Source of the DNA: Candidatus Krumholzibacteriota bacterium
GTDB lineage: Bacteria; Krumholzibacteriota; Krumholzibacteriia; Krumholzibacteriales; Krumholzibacteriaceae
Direction of reading: 5' to 3'
NCBI GenBank assembly: GCA_030613345.1
Contig: JAUWMD010000043.1
Span: forward strand, 1 to 12,710
Length of the DNA: 12,710 nucleotides
Part shown: positions 1 through 7,052 of the stretch, piece after piece
How the letters are laid out: each line of letters starts with the position of its first letter
Position numbering within the stretch: position 1 is the first letter of the stretch
Translations under genes and position numbers: made by a program
The notes under the pieces: generated by a model
Database searches by the model: none
Seen by the model: the letters and a program-made list of their open reading frames with translations, nothing else
What the model was told of the DNA's origin: nothing

Positions 1-222
1 ATCTGGGCCGACCGGTTCAGCAGGGTCAGCATCAACGACAAGCTGGTAGAGGTCGAGTTGATCGACGCCGTGGTATCGAAACGATTCGAGGAGAACAGGA
101 GCCTCATCGTAGCCTTCCACATCGACAGGCGGACGAAATACGACCTCGTCTCCCGCATCATGGATCAGCTAAAGGAAGCTAACGCTGTCAACGTGACATT
201 CGTTTCACTCGGTGATGAATAG
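1..222 (+). CDS. exbD: ExbD/TolR-family biopolymer transport protein, C-terminal part
   Basis: This is the 3' end of a gene running in from the left edge; 73 codons are visible in frame 1, ending with TAG at 220-222. The tail has the look of the ExbD/TolR periplasmic domain: a beta strand (SLIVAFHIDRRTKYD), then an amphipathic helix (LVSRIMDQLKEAN) and a last strand (VNVTFVSL) ending at GDE. In the family, ExbD is a single-span inner-membrane protein that works with ExbB to couple the proton-motive force to TonB. The membrane segment and its conserved aspartate lie outside the window. A tonB-like gene begins 25 bp downstream on the same strand, which supports the call and suggests one operon. 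The assignment rests on fold pattern plus context because the sequence itself is divergent; TolR is the alternative. Confidence 0.75.
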   Translation: MWADRFSRVSINDKLVEVELIDAVVSKRFEENRSLIVAFHIDRRTKYDLVSRIMDQLKEANAVNVTFVSLGDE

Positions 223-247
223 CAGATAATCGAAAAAGGGGGCCTTC

Positions 248-880
248 GTGGCCGTTGTCGCTATTGAAAACCAGAAATTCAAGGCGGGGTACAACAGGTA
301 TCTGCGGAACTCGCTCTATGCGACGCTCGTTCTGCATTTCGTCGGTATCTACTTTTCGCCCCCCTTCGAATTCAAGCCTTACGTGCTGAAGGAACAGGAG
401 TTCATCGTGATCGAGACGGCCGAGGACTTCGAGCTTCCACCTCCTCCGAAGGAGATCGATCAGCCAGTAGTGCCGATCGCAGCCGAGGAGGGCGAGGAAG
501 TGGACGAGGATACCGAGATCGCCCCGACGAGTTTCGATCGTATCGAGAACCTCCCGCCTCCGCCTCCGCCTCCGTCCGAGTCGTCTTCGGAGTTCTACGC
601 GTTCGACGAGCCTCCTCAGCTGATCAAGTACATTCCGCCGAGCTATCCCGCCCTGGCGAGACAGGCCGGTATTGAGGGAACGGTGCTACTGCGAGTGGTA
701 GTCGGAACGGACGGCAAGGTGGAGAGTGCCTCGGTCATCCAGTCCGACGTGACGCCGGCGATGGAGAAAGCGGCCATAGCCGCTGCGAGGAAGTTCCTCT
801 TCAAGCCTGCGAAGCAGAGGACGGTCCCGGTGAGGGCCAGTATGGCCGTTCCAATCAGATTCAAGCTGCACGGCAACTGA
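248..880 (+). CDS. tonB: TonB-family energy transducer protein
   Basis: A 210-aa protein starting at GTG (248), preceded by an AAAAAGGGGG ribosome-binding stretch at about 231-242. One N-terminal membrane anchor lies near residues 22-38 (LYATLVLHFVGIYF). It is followed by a periplasmic linker with two proline runs (residues 64-67 and a run of seven at 103-109) around a very acidic patch (about 80-90). The C-terminal TonB domain spans about 130-207 and shows the family pattern: PPSYPALARQAGIEGTV, then GTDGKV, an amphipathic helix, and the closing VPIRFKL strand. It should energise TonB-dependent outer-membrane receptors together with ExbB/ExbD, and its location just after the exbD end fits. 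The linker is acidic rather than the Lys-Pro type of enteric TonB, as is common in short TonB proteins of other phyla. The run of seven prolines should make translation depend on EF-P. It is followed by an intrinsic terminator, so this is the last gene of its transcript. Confidence 0.9.
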   Translation: MAVVAIENQKFKAGYNRYLRNSLYATLVLHFVGIYFSPPFEFKPYVLKEQEFIVIETAEDFELPPPPKEIDQPVVPIAAEEGEEVDEDTEIAPTSFDRIENLPPPPPPPSESSSEFYAFDEPPQLIKYIPPSYPALARQAGIEGTVLLRVVVGTDGKVESASVIQSDVTPAMEKAAIAAARKFLFKPAKQRTVPVRASMAVPIRFKLHGN

Positions 881-903
881 TAGATTGCGAAAAAGAGATT
901 AAC

Positions 904-935
904 GAGGTCCGGACTGTTCCCCGGGCCTTTTTTTT
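904..935 (+). terminator. Rho-independent terminator after tonB
   Basis: A GC-rich stem GGTCCGG (906-912) pairs with CCGGGCC (921-927) across an 8-nt loop, with one G-T wobble. Bases 904-905 can extend the stem into the T tract. Eight consecutive T residues follow (928-935). It starts 24 bp after the tonB stop codon and separates the exbD-tonB transcript from the exporter operon. Confidence 0.9.
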
Positions 936-985
936 GCCCTTTCCGGGGAGTGGGGAGGACCTGACAGACACCTGCCAAGGATTTG

Positions 986-1014
986 TTGACACACGGTAAC
1001 TCTTGATTGAAACT
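986..1014 (+). promoter_or_regulatory. Candidate promoter for the exporter operon
   Basis: A perfect -35 hexamer TTGACA lies at 986-991. The best -10 at 17-bp spacing is GAAACT (1009-1014), which is poor. An alternative, TATCAT at 1045-1050, is a better -10 but has no matching -35. A promoter is expected here because the upstream transcript ends at 935 and the next gene starts at 1102; which hexamers are used is uncertain. Confidence 0.4.
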
Positions 1015-1020
1015 AAAGGA

Positions 1021-1032
1021 ACGAATATTCGT
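1021..1032 (+). promoter_or_regulatory. Perfect 12-bp palindrome, putative repressor operator
   Basis: ACGAATATTCGT is an exact inverted repeat with no spacer. It lies just downstream of the candidate -10 region and 69 bp before the tolC-like start codon. An AT-centred palindrome of this kind at an efflux-operon promoter is typical of TetR-family operators, and binding here would block transcription. No regulator gene is visible in the window. The sequence shows only the symmetry and the position; the operator role is inferred. Confidence 0.45.
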
Positions 1033-1101
1033 ATCAGTTAAGTGTATCATTATACAGAGTCACCGGTTTCACAGTCCGTAACAGAAGGAAAGGCTTCTAC
1101 G

Positions 1102-2472
1102 ATGTTTCGAGCAAAGAGAGGAATATCGCTCTCCGTGATTGCGGTGAGCGCGGCGATCATGGTCTCGACGGCGGCATCCGGGGCGTTCTCCGCGGAGAGG
1201 ATACTGTCGCTGAGGGAGTGCATCGATACTGCGCTCGTGAACAATCCCGATATGGGAATGGCGAGGCAGTCGCTCAAGAAATCGGAGAGCAACGTGCTCT
1301 ACGGTTACGGGAACCTTCTGCCCAACCTGCAGATCGACTTCTATGCCGGCCACCGGTATTACGGCCCTTCTTCCGTGCTGATCGATGCGTCGGGCCGCCC
1401 GGTGAAGCAGCAGGGGTTCGATTTCGAGGACTACACATTCCGTATCGGCTCCGATGTTGTTCTATGGGACGGCGGCGCCAACTACGCGAGGCTCAGGCAG
1501 GCGAAGCGGAACCGCGAGGGAGCGAAGGAAGAGCTCCAGTACAACTACGACATGATCACGGCCACCGTCATCCGGGCCTACTACAACGTTGTCAGATTCG
1601 AGAGGCTGACCGTCGTCGCCGAGGAGAGTGTCGACCAGGCCAGGCAGAGCCTCGACAGGACCGAGGCGCTACTCGAGGTCGGCTCCGGCACGAGGGCCGA
1701 CGTCCTGAAGGCGAAAGTGCGTCACTCGAACACGAAGCTCGACCTGATCAGGGCGAAGAACCAGGTGGAGCTCGCCCGTGAGGACCTGATAGCGGTTCTC
1801 AACCTCGATGACAACTCCGGTCTGGGTGTCGACACGGTGCTCGTGATGAGCATGACAAACCCCGATCCTTCCAGCGAGATCGAGTTCGCGATACAGAACA
1901 GATCTGACCTCAGAGGGCTCAGGGCCTACCTCAAGGGGGCCGACGCCGGTGTGAGGGTCGCCAGGAGCGGATGGCTGCCGATATTCGGCGCGAACTTCGG
2001 ATATTTCTGGAGCGATCGGGAGATGGCCGAGAACCTCAATTTCTTCAGCGAAGAGTATTCCTGGAACATCACCGCCTACATGCGGATCAACGTCTTCGAC
2101 AGGTTCTTCACAAGCTCCAGCGTCAAGACGGCAAAGGCGGATTACAGGATATCCGAGTATCAGCTCGAGAAGAGCATGCTCAACGCCGTCAAGGAGATCA
2201 AGAGCCTCATCATCATCATAAACGAGGCGATCGAGAGGGAGGCGGTTGCCACCGAGACCGTCGAGCAGGCGCAGGAAGACGTGAGGCTCGCAGAGGAAAG
2301 GCACAGGGTCGGCGCAGGAACGATGCTCGACACGATTGCTGCGCAGGTGGCCTTGACCGAGGCGAAGGCGAACGTCATCGGCGCGAAGTGTGACTACCTC
2401 GTCGCCATTGCTGATCTCGACAGGGCGACCGGCAGGGAATCGAGGCTCAGGGCCGGACAAGAGGGAGAATGA
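1102..2472 (+). CDS. TolC-family outer-membrane efflux protein
   Basis: A 456-aa outer-membrane channel subunit of a tripartite exporter. I start it at ATG 1102, which has an AAGGAAAGG ribosome-binding site about 8 bp upstream and gives a proper signal peptide (MFRAKRG, then a hydrophobic stretch to residue 27, cleavage after about AFSA at 31). An in-frame GTG at 1042 would bury that signal behind 20 unlike residues. The mature protein opens with ILSLRECIDTALVNNPDM, the usual TolC start. It shows the two-fold TolC repeat: EALLEVGSGTRADVLKAKV in the first half and EERHRVGAGTMLDTIAAQVAL in the second. These helices form the trimeric periplasmic tunnel. Length is normal for the family. The ATPase gene starts 1 nt after its stop, so translation is coupled. 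As the first gene of the operon, it is probably controlled by the promoter/palindrome region at 986-1032. Confidence 0.92.
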   Translation: MFRAKRGISLSVIAVSAAIMVSTAASGAFSAERILSLRECIDTALVNNPDMGMARQSLKKSESNVLYGYGNLLPNLQIDFYAGHRYYGPSSVLIDASGRPVKQQGFDFEDYTFRIGSDVVLWDGGANYARLRQAKRNREGAKEELQYNYDMITATVIRAYYNVVRFERLTVVAEESVDQARQSLDRTEALLEVGSGTRADVLKAKVRHSNTKLDLIRAKNQVELAREDLIAVLNLDDNSGLGVDTVLVMSMTNPDPSSEIEFAIQNRSDLRGLRAYLKGADAGVRVARSGWLPIFGANFGYFWSDREMAENLNFFSEEYSWNITAYMRINVFDRFFTSSSVKTAKADYRISEYQLEKSMLNAVKEIKSLIIIINEAIEREAVATETVEQAQEDVRLAEERHRVGAGTMLDTIAAQVALTEAKANVIGAKCDYLVAIADLDRATGRESRLRAGQEGE

Positions 2473-2473
2473 G

Positions 2474-3154
2474 ATGCTGATAAAGGTCAGCGGAGTTAAA
2501 AAGATATACGAGGTCGGAGTACAGAAAATAGAGGCGGTTGCGGGGATCGATCTCGAGATCGAGAGGAACGAATACGTTGTGATCATGGGGCCCTCCGGCT
2601 CGGGGAAGTCGACATTCATGAACCTGCTCGGATGCCTCGATACGCCGTCGGCCGGCGACTACTGGCTCAACGGCCAGGAGGTCAGCAACCTCAGCGACGA
2701 CGAGCTGGCCAGGATCAGGAACAGGGAGATAGGATTCGTCTTCCAGACGTTCAACCTGCTGCCGAGGGCCACCGCGGCCCAGAATGTCGAGCTGCCGCTT
2801 ATTTACGGAGGTCTCCCAGCCGACGAACGCCGCAGAAGGGCCGAGGAGGTGCTCGAATCGGTCGGCCTCACCGACAGGGCGCCGCACCGGCCGAGCGAGC
2901 TGTCCGGGGGACAGCGCCAGAGGGTGGCCATCGCCAGGGCGATGGTCAACAGGCCGTCGATCATACTCGCCGACGAGCCGACGGGAAACCTCGACAGCAA
3001 GACGGGCATCGAGATCATGTCTCTCTTCGACACGATCCATGAGGCCGGCAACACGATAGTGATGGTGACACACGAGGAGCATATCGCCGATTACGCCAGG
3101 CGCGTGATAAGGCTCCTCGACGGAATGATAGAATCGGACGTCAGGAGGGGTTGA
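2474..3154 (+). CDS. ABC transporter ATP-binding protein, MacB/LolD type
   Basis: A 226-aa stand-alone nucleotide-binding subunit. ATG 2474 is preceded by an AGGGAG site (2462-2467). An upstream in-frame start at 2390 would lie inside the tolC gene and add 28 unlike residues. All ABC motifs are present: Walker A GPSGSGKST (39-47), Q-loop Q91, signature LSGGQ (143-147), Walker B ILADEP with catalytic E168, D-loop GNLD (171-174) and switch H200. The GPSGSGKSTFMNLLGCLD and ADEPTGNLDS strings are characteristic of the MacB/LolD/FtsE subgroup, whose members work mechanically on periplasmic partners and do not push substrate through the membrane. It should power the two FtsX-type permeases encoded downstream. 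Unlike E. coli MacB, it is not fused to a permease. A 102-bp gap with a hairpin separates it from the next gene. Confidence 0.93.
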   Translation: MLIKVSGVKKIYEVGVQKIEAVAGIDLEIERNEYVVIMGPSGSGKSTFMNLLGCLDTPSAGDYWLNGQEVSNLSDDELARIRNREIGFVFQTFNLLPRATAAQNVELPLIYGGLPADERRRRAEEVLESVGLTDRAPHRPSELSGGQRQRVAIARAMVNRPSIILADEPTGNLDSKTGIEIMSLFDTIHEAGNTIVMVTHEEHIADYARRVIRLLDGMIESDVRRG

Positions 3155-3192
3155 AGGCCCTTCCCGCGGGGCGGCAACGTACCTGCAGAAAG

Positions 3193-3216
3193 CCCCGATC
3201 CGCTCTGATCGTGGGG
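3193..3216 (+). other. Intra-operon hairpin between ATPase and fusion-protein genes
   Basis: CCCCGATC (3193-3200) pairs with GATCGTGGGG (3207-3216) across a 6-nt loop, with one bulged T. Only TCTTT follows, so it is too weak in T residues to be a convincing terminator. It could be a partial attenuator, an mRNA processing site or a 3' stabiliser that tunes ATPase against the other subunits. The surrounding 3155-3256 region holds no gene; it ends in the AGGAGG site (3247-3252) of the next gene. Confidence 0.4.
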
Positions 3217-3256
3217 TCTTTCGAAAACGCAAGCGGCAGAAAAACCAGGAGGAGAG

Positions 3257-4495
3257 ATGACCAGGAAGCACTGGATAGCCATCGGTATCGTCGTTGTGGT
3301 GGTCGTGCTCGTACTGATCAACCTCAAGGCCAAGGGCGGCAAGGAGCTCGCGGTCCAGGTGGAGGAAGTGGGCCGCAAAGACCTCGAGATGATCATATCC
3401 GCCTCGGGAAGCATCAAGCCGAAGAGACAGATCGACATCAGTGCCTCGAACATCGGCAAGGTCACGAGGGTCGCCGTGAAGGAGGGGGATTACGTCGAGC
3501 AGGGACAGTTTCTCATCCAGATCGACCCGATACAGCTCGAGACCATCGTTAACCGGCTGGAGGCGGCAGTGGAATCGGCAAAGGCCGGCAAGCGCCAGGC
3601 GAGTTACCAGCTGAAGCAGTACGAGAGCGACTTTGACAGGGCGGAGAGGCTGTTTGCTGACGGATACCTGACCGACAAGGAGGTAGATGACGCAAGGACC
3701 GCCCGTGACGTCGGCATCTCCAATCTCGAATCGGCACGGCAGCTCGTCAGGCAGCAGGAGGCGCAGCTCTCCAGCGCCAGACACAACCTCAAGGAGGTAA
3801 CGATAGAGGCCGAGATGGCCGGCATCGTCACGCGCCTCAACGTGGAGGAAGGCGAGATCGCCATCATGGGAACGCTGAACAATCCCGGGACCGTGCTGAT
3901 GACGATAGCAGATCTCTCCACCATCGAGGCGGAGGTCGAGGTCGACGAGACCGAGGTGGTCAGCATCGAGATGGGACAGTCCGCCAAGGTCACCCTGGAT
4001 GCCTTTCCCGACACATCGTATTCCGGCATCGTGACGGAGGTCGGCAACAGCCCGATACTCTCATCCTCGGTTTCGGGACAGCAGGGCGTTGATTTCAAGG
4101 TCGTCATCACCGTTTTAGATACGATCCCCAACGTCAGACCGGGCCTTTCGGCCGATTCGGAGATAATTGCCGCCCGTACCGAAAACGCGATCGCCATCCC
4201 GATACAGAGCCTCACCGTCAGGCAGGAGAAGGACCTTAAGGGGTATGCCGAGAAAGCCGACTCTACTTCAGCGAAGAAGAAAAAAGAAAGCAGAGAGGTC
4301 GAGGGTGTATTCGTCGTGGTCGACGGCAGGGCCGAGTTCAGGCGGATAAAGATGGGCGTCTCCGGACAGACCCACTTCGAGGTCATCTCCGGCCTCGAGG
4401 AAGGCGACAAGGTGGTAAGCGGCAACTACAGGGCGATCAGGGATCTCAAGGACGGGCAGAGGGTCAAGATAACCAAGAAGGCCGCGAAGAAGTGA
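3257..4495 (+). CDS. Membrane fusion protein, HlyD/MacA family periplasmic adaptor
   Basis: A 412-aa adaptor linking the inner-membrane ABC permeases to the TolC-like channel. AGGAGG at 3247-3252 precedes ATG 3257. A signal-anchor helix lies at about 6-22, with a run of six valines. The first beta-barrel/lipoyl half is at about 45-95 (SGSIKPKRQIDISASNIG, then VKEGDYVEQGQFLIQID). An alpha-helical hairpin with coiled-coil character covers about 96-180, and the second lipoyl half (EAEMAGIVTRLNVEEGE) about 184-202. The beta-barrel domain runs from about 220 to 310 (NVRPGLSADSEI), followed by a membrane-proximal domain to the C-terminus (VISGLEEGDKVVSGN). This is the MacA domain order. An odd Lys/Glu/Ser-rich insertion sits at about 332-347 in the membrane-proximal domain. 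Its last codons lie in the first copy of a 27-bp tandem duplication. Substrate is not predictable. Confidence 0.92.
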   Translation: MTRKHWIAIGIVVVVVVLVLINLKAKGGKELAVQVEEVGRKDLEMIISASGSIKPKRQIDISASNIGKVTRVAVKEGDYVEQGQFLIQIDPIQLETIVNRLEAAVESAKAGKRQASYQLKQYESDFDRAERLFADGYLTDKEVDDARTARDVGISNLESARQLVRQQEAQLSSARHNLKEVTIEAEMAGIVTRLNVEEGEIAIMGTLNNPGTVLMTIADLSTIEAEVEVDETEVVSIEMGQSAKVTLDAFPDTSYSGIVTEVGNSPILSSSVSGQQGVDFKVVITVLDTIPNVRPGLSADSEIIAARTENAIAIPIQSLTVRQEKDLKGYAEKADSTSAKKKKESREVEGVFVVVDGRAEFRRIKMGVSGQTHFEVISGLEEGDKVVSGNYRAIRDLKDGQRVKITKKAAKK

Positions 4496-4531
4496 GCGGT
4501 CCACAAGGCCGCGAAGAAGTGAGCGGGCCAT
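4478..4531 (+). repeat. 27-bp tandem duplication at the adaptor/permease gene junction
   Basis: Two adjacent 27-bp copies, 4478-4504 and 4505-4531, match at 25 of 27 positions; the first 22 bases of each (AAGGCCGCGAAGAAGTGAGC and the next two) are identical. Copy 1 contains the stop codon of the adaptor gene (TGA 4493-4495). Copy 2 carries the same TGA untranslated (4520-4522) and ends with the first two bases of the permease ATG. The copy-1 position matching that ATG reads ACA. It looks like a recent duplication that lengthened the spacer from a few bases to 34 bp. Confidence 0.85.
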
Positions 4532-5759
4532 GCTGATATTTCAGGGAATGAATATCGCCCTCAGGGCGCTGCGTGAGAACAAGCTCCGCACCTTTCTAAC
4601 GCTTCTCGGCAATATCGTCGGGACGATGTCGGTCATCGCCGTGGTGTCGCTCATCGGCGGCATAGACGATTATGTCAAGGAAGAGATCGCCGGTCAGGGG
4701 AGCAACGTCTTCGATATCGAGCGAATCAACTTCTTCGAGGCGATCACCGATCTCGACGCTTTTCTCGAGGCTTTCGCGCGCAACCCGAGGATCAGGCTGA
4801 GCGATGTCGACTATCTGCGCGACAAGATCCCGTCAGCCTCGTATGTCGGGGCAGCGGCGCGCGGCGAGGACCAGGTGAGCTTTCGCGACGAGTGGGTCGA
4901 CAGGATAGCGATCAAGGGAAGGTCGGAGGAATATCCGATGATCGACGACGCCCCCCTCTTCATGGGGAGGCATTTCTCGCGGCTCGAGGACCAGAAGTCT
5001 ACGAACGTGGCGGTGCTCGGCTGGGATGTCTATACGAGACTCTTTCCCGGGCGCGACCCTCTCGGGGCGAGGATCAAGATCGGAAGAAAGCATTTTACCG
5101 TCATAGGAGCGGTAGAGGACCTCGGCACCGTCCTCGGGGAATCGAGAAACAGGTTCGTATACATCCCGATCAATACCTATCTCAAGATCTACGGTTCGAG
5201 GATCTCGATCGACATCAAGGTCAAGGCGGCCGACATAGCGCTCCTGCAGCAGGCCGTCGACGAGGCGACGATGGCGATGAGGATCAGGCACGGGCTCAGG
5301 CCTATGGAGGAGAACGATTTCGCGATCGTGACCTCGGAGAACCTCATCTCGCTCTGGAAGAAGATATCTACGTCGATATTCAACGCCCTGATATTCATAG
5401 TCTCGATCGCACTCGTGGTCGGGGGTGTAGTGCTGATGAACGTGATGCTCGTCTCGGTGACAGAGCGGACGAAGGAGATCGGCCTGAGAAAGGCCCTCGG
5501 CGCGAGAAAGTCGAATATAATCTGGCAGTTCATCGTAGAGGCGGTCACCCTGTCGCTGATCGGCGGAGTCATGGGGATACTTGTCGGCTTCACGATCGCG
5601 GCGATCATCTCGATAATCTCCCCGCTCCCGTACGTGATCGCCCCATGGTCGATAGCGGCGGGGCTCATCGTGACTTTCTTCATAGGACTCGTTTTCGGGA
5701 CGTACCCGGCAAGCAAGGCGGCAAATCTCGATCCGGTGGTTGCCCTGCATTACGATTAG
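4530..5759 (+). CDS. ABC transporter permease, MacB/FtsX family (first of two)
   Basis: A 409-aa inner-membrane permease. ATG 4530 gives the usual family opening (MLIFQG, then IALRALRENKLRTFLTLLG). ATG 4548 would cut this off, although the ribosome-binding site for 4530 is weak (AAGTGAG). Topology is the four-helix MacB plan: helix 1 at about 22-44, a large periplasmic MacB-PCD domain from about 45 to 280, then helices near 283-308, 335-361 and 372-393. The conserved SVTERTKEIGLRKALGARKSNI (309-330), the FtsX cytoplasmic coupling region, contacts the ATPase. The C-terminus AANLDPVVALHYD is also typical. It has no fused ATPase domain, so it depends on the ATPase encoded at 2474-3154. The second permease starts 1 nt after its stop, and the two probably form a heterodimer in one complex. 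Confidence 0.92.
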   Translation: MLIFQGMNIALRALRENKLRTFLTLLGNIVGTMSVIAVVSLIGGIDDYVKEEIAGQGSNVFDIERINFFEAITDLDAFLEAFARNPRIRLSDVDYLRDKIPSASYVGAAARGEDQVSFRDEWVDRIAIKGRSEEYPMIDDAPLFMGRHFSRLEDQKSTNVAVLGWDVYTRLFPGRDPLGARIKIGRKHFTVIGAVEDLGTVLGESRNRFVYIPINTYLKIYGSRISIDIKVKAADIALLQQAVDEATMAMRIRHGLRPMEENDFAIVTSENLISLWKKISTSIFNALIFIVSIALVVGGVVLMNVMLVSVTERTKEIGLRKALGARKSNIIWQFIVEAVTLSLIGGVMGILVGFTIAAIISIISPLPYVIAPWSIAAGLIVTFFIGLVFGTYPASKAANLDPVVALHYD

Positions 5760-5760
5760 G

Positions 5761-7041
5761 ATGAAGATGGCGGCTGATGGAACAATAAAAAAGGCTCGCG
5801 AAGGGAAGGGTCAGGTCTGGAAGGAGAACTTCCGGCAGGCCGCCGAGGTGATCCGCACTCACAGGATGCGCTCGGGCCTGCTCATAGTCGGCGTGGCGAT
5901 CGGCGTGACGACTGTTCTGGCCATGGTCACCGTCATGTCGGGCCTCGGCAAACGGGTACAGGAGGACATTGTTTCGGCCGACAGGCCGTACCTCTTCATC
6001 TCGCGGTTCGATCCGATGGGTGGCGGCAAGGACAGGCGGGACCTCCTGAGGCGCAAGCAGTTCTCGATAAGGGACGCGAAGTTCCTCGAGGAGAACTGCA
6101 GCAGCTGCGAGTATGTCGACCTCAGTATCGACCCGCAGGGAAGGATGCGCGTCCTTCGGTACGAGGGGGAACGGACGAACCTCATACAGGTCGTCGGCTC
6201 TACGCACAACTTCGGGCATATGTACAGCATCACAATCGAGCACGGCAGGTTCTATACCGAGTTCGAGACCGACCGCAGCAGGCGCGTGATCGTGCTCGGT
6301 TACGGACCGGCGAAGGACCTCTTCCCCCACCGCGACCCGATCGGCAAGTGGATCAAGATCGGCAATCACAATTACGAAGTGGTCGGAGCGATGGCGACGA
6401 GGGGGAGTATCCTCGGAAGCATCAGCGACAACTACGCAGTGGTCCCGTATACGACGTACGAGAAAGATCTCGGATTCCGATTCGACGATTACCAGATGGG
6501 AATCACGATAAAGCCGGAGTACGGGCTCGAGGAGGGGGAGGAGGAGGTCCACGCCCTGATGCGCATCTCCCGGAAGCTGGGTCCCGGCGAGGAGAACGAT
6601 TTCCACATCACGACGTCCGAGGGCTTCAGGGAGATGCTGGCGAGCATAACCACCTACATAGGCCTCGTGCTGGTCGTGATCTCGTCTATCGGATTGATGG
6701 TGGGTGGCATAGGGGTCATGAACATCATGCTCATCTCGGTCACCGAGAGGACTCGCGAGGTCGGCGTCAGGATGGCGATGGGAGCGAGGAGGACCGATAT
6801 CATGCAGCAGTTCCTCATCGAGGCGGTGACCCTGACCGGGGTGGGAGGGATGATCGGAATATTCCTCGGGCTTCTGGCGGCGAGAGGTGTGGCGAAGCTG
6901 ATCAAGTTCCCCTACTCGGTCCCGTTCATCTGGATAGTCATCGCGTTTGTCTTCTCCGCATCGATCGGCCTGATCTTCGGCCTCTATCCGGCCAACAGGG
7001 CGGCCAGGATGGATCCGATAAAGGCCCTGCACTACGAATAA
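5761..7041 (+). CDS. ABC transporter permease, MacB/FtsX family (second of two)
   Basis: A 426-aa paralogue of the preceding permease. ATG 5761 follows the upstream stop directly (TAGGATG); ATG 5767 is an alternative and neither has a strong ribosome-binding site. An in-frame TTG at 5740 lies within the previous gene and is unlikely. Residues 1-30 are a basic cytosolic leader. Helix 1 is at about 38-60, the periplasmic domain at about 61-295, and helices at about 299-325, 352-375 and 389-409. The coupling loop ISVTERTREVGVRMAMGAR (325-343) and the ending AARMDPIKALHYE mirror the first permease. The periplasmic domains differ clearly, so this is an old duplication, not a recent one. The periplasmic domain has a Cys-Ser-Ser-Cys motif (113-116) absent from its partner. 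It is the last gene of the exporter operon, with no convincing terminator after it. Confidence 0.91.
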   Translation: MKMAADGTIKKAREGKGQVWKENFRQAAEVIRTHRMRSGLLIVGVAIGVTTVLAMVTVMSGLGKRVQEDIVSADRPYLFISRFDPMGGGKDRRDLLRRKQFSIRDAKFLEENCSSCEYVDLSIDPQGRMRVLRYEGERTNLIQVVGSTHNFGHMYSITIEHGRFYTEFETDRSRRVIVLGYGPAKDLFPHRDPIGKWIKIGNHNYEVVGAMATRGSILGSISDNYAVVPYTTYEKDLGFRFDDYQMGITIKPEYGLEEGEEEVHALMRISRKLGPGEENDFHITTSEGFREMLASITTYIGLVLVVISSIGLMVGGIGVMNIMLISVTERTREVGVRMAMGARRTDIMQQFLIEAVTLTGVGGMIGIFLGLLAARGVAKLIKFPYSVPFIWIVIAFVFSASIGLIFGLYPANRAARMDPIKALHYE

Positions 7042-7052
7042 CCCGCCGATTT

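Noticed and set aside
936..985. Possible small gene or RNA in the tonB-tolC gap
   Set aside because: No start codon with a ribosome-binding site and no stable structure beyond the terminator.
1042..1101. Upstream GTG start for the tolC-like gene
   Set aside because: It would place 20 polar residues before an otherwise normal signal peptide and lacks a good ribosome-binding site, whereas ATG 1102 has one.
1669..2619. Minus-strand open frame (316 codons) opposite the tolC-like gene
   Set aside because: Shadow of the TolC and ATPase coding frames; no recognisable domain.
2447..3784. Long open frame on the minus strand (445 codons) opposite the ATPase and adaptor genes
   Set aside because: It lies antisense to two clear family members and crosses the intergenic gap. 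Its composition (Arg, Asp, His, Leu rich) is that of a shadow frame in GC-rich DNA, and no domain motif is visible.
5680..7032. Long open frame on the minus strand (450 codons) opposite the second permease
   Set aside because: It is antisense to a well-supported FtsX-type permease and has charged, His/Arg/Asp-rich low-information sequence with no membrane segments or motifs.
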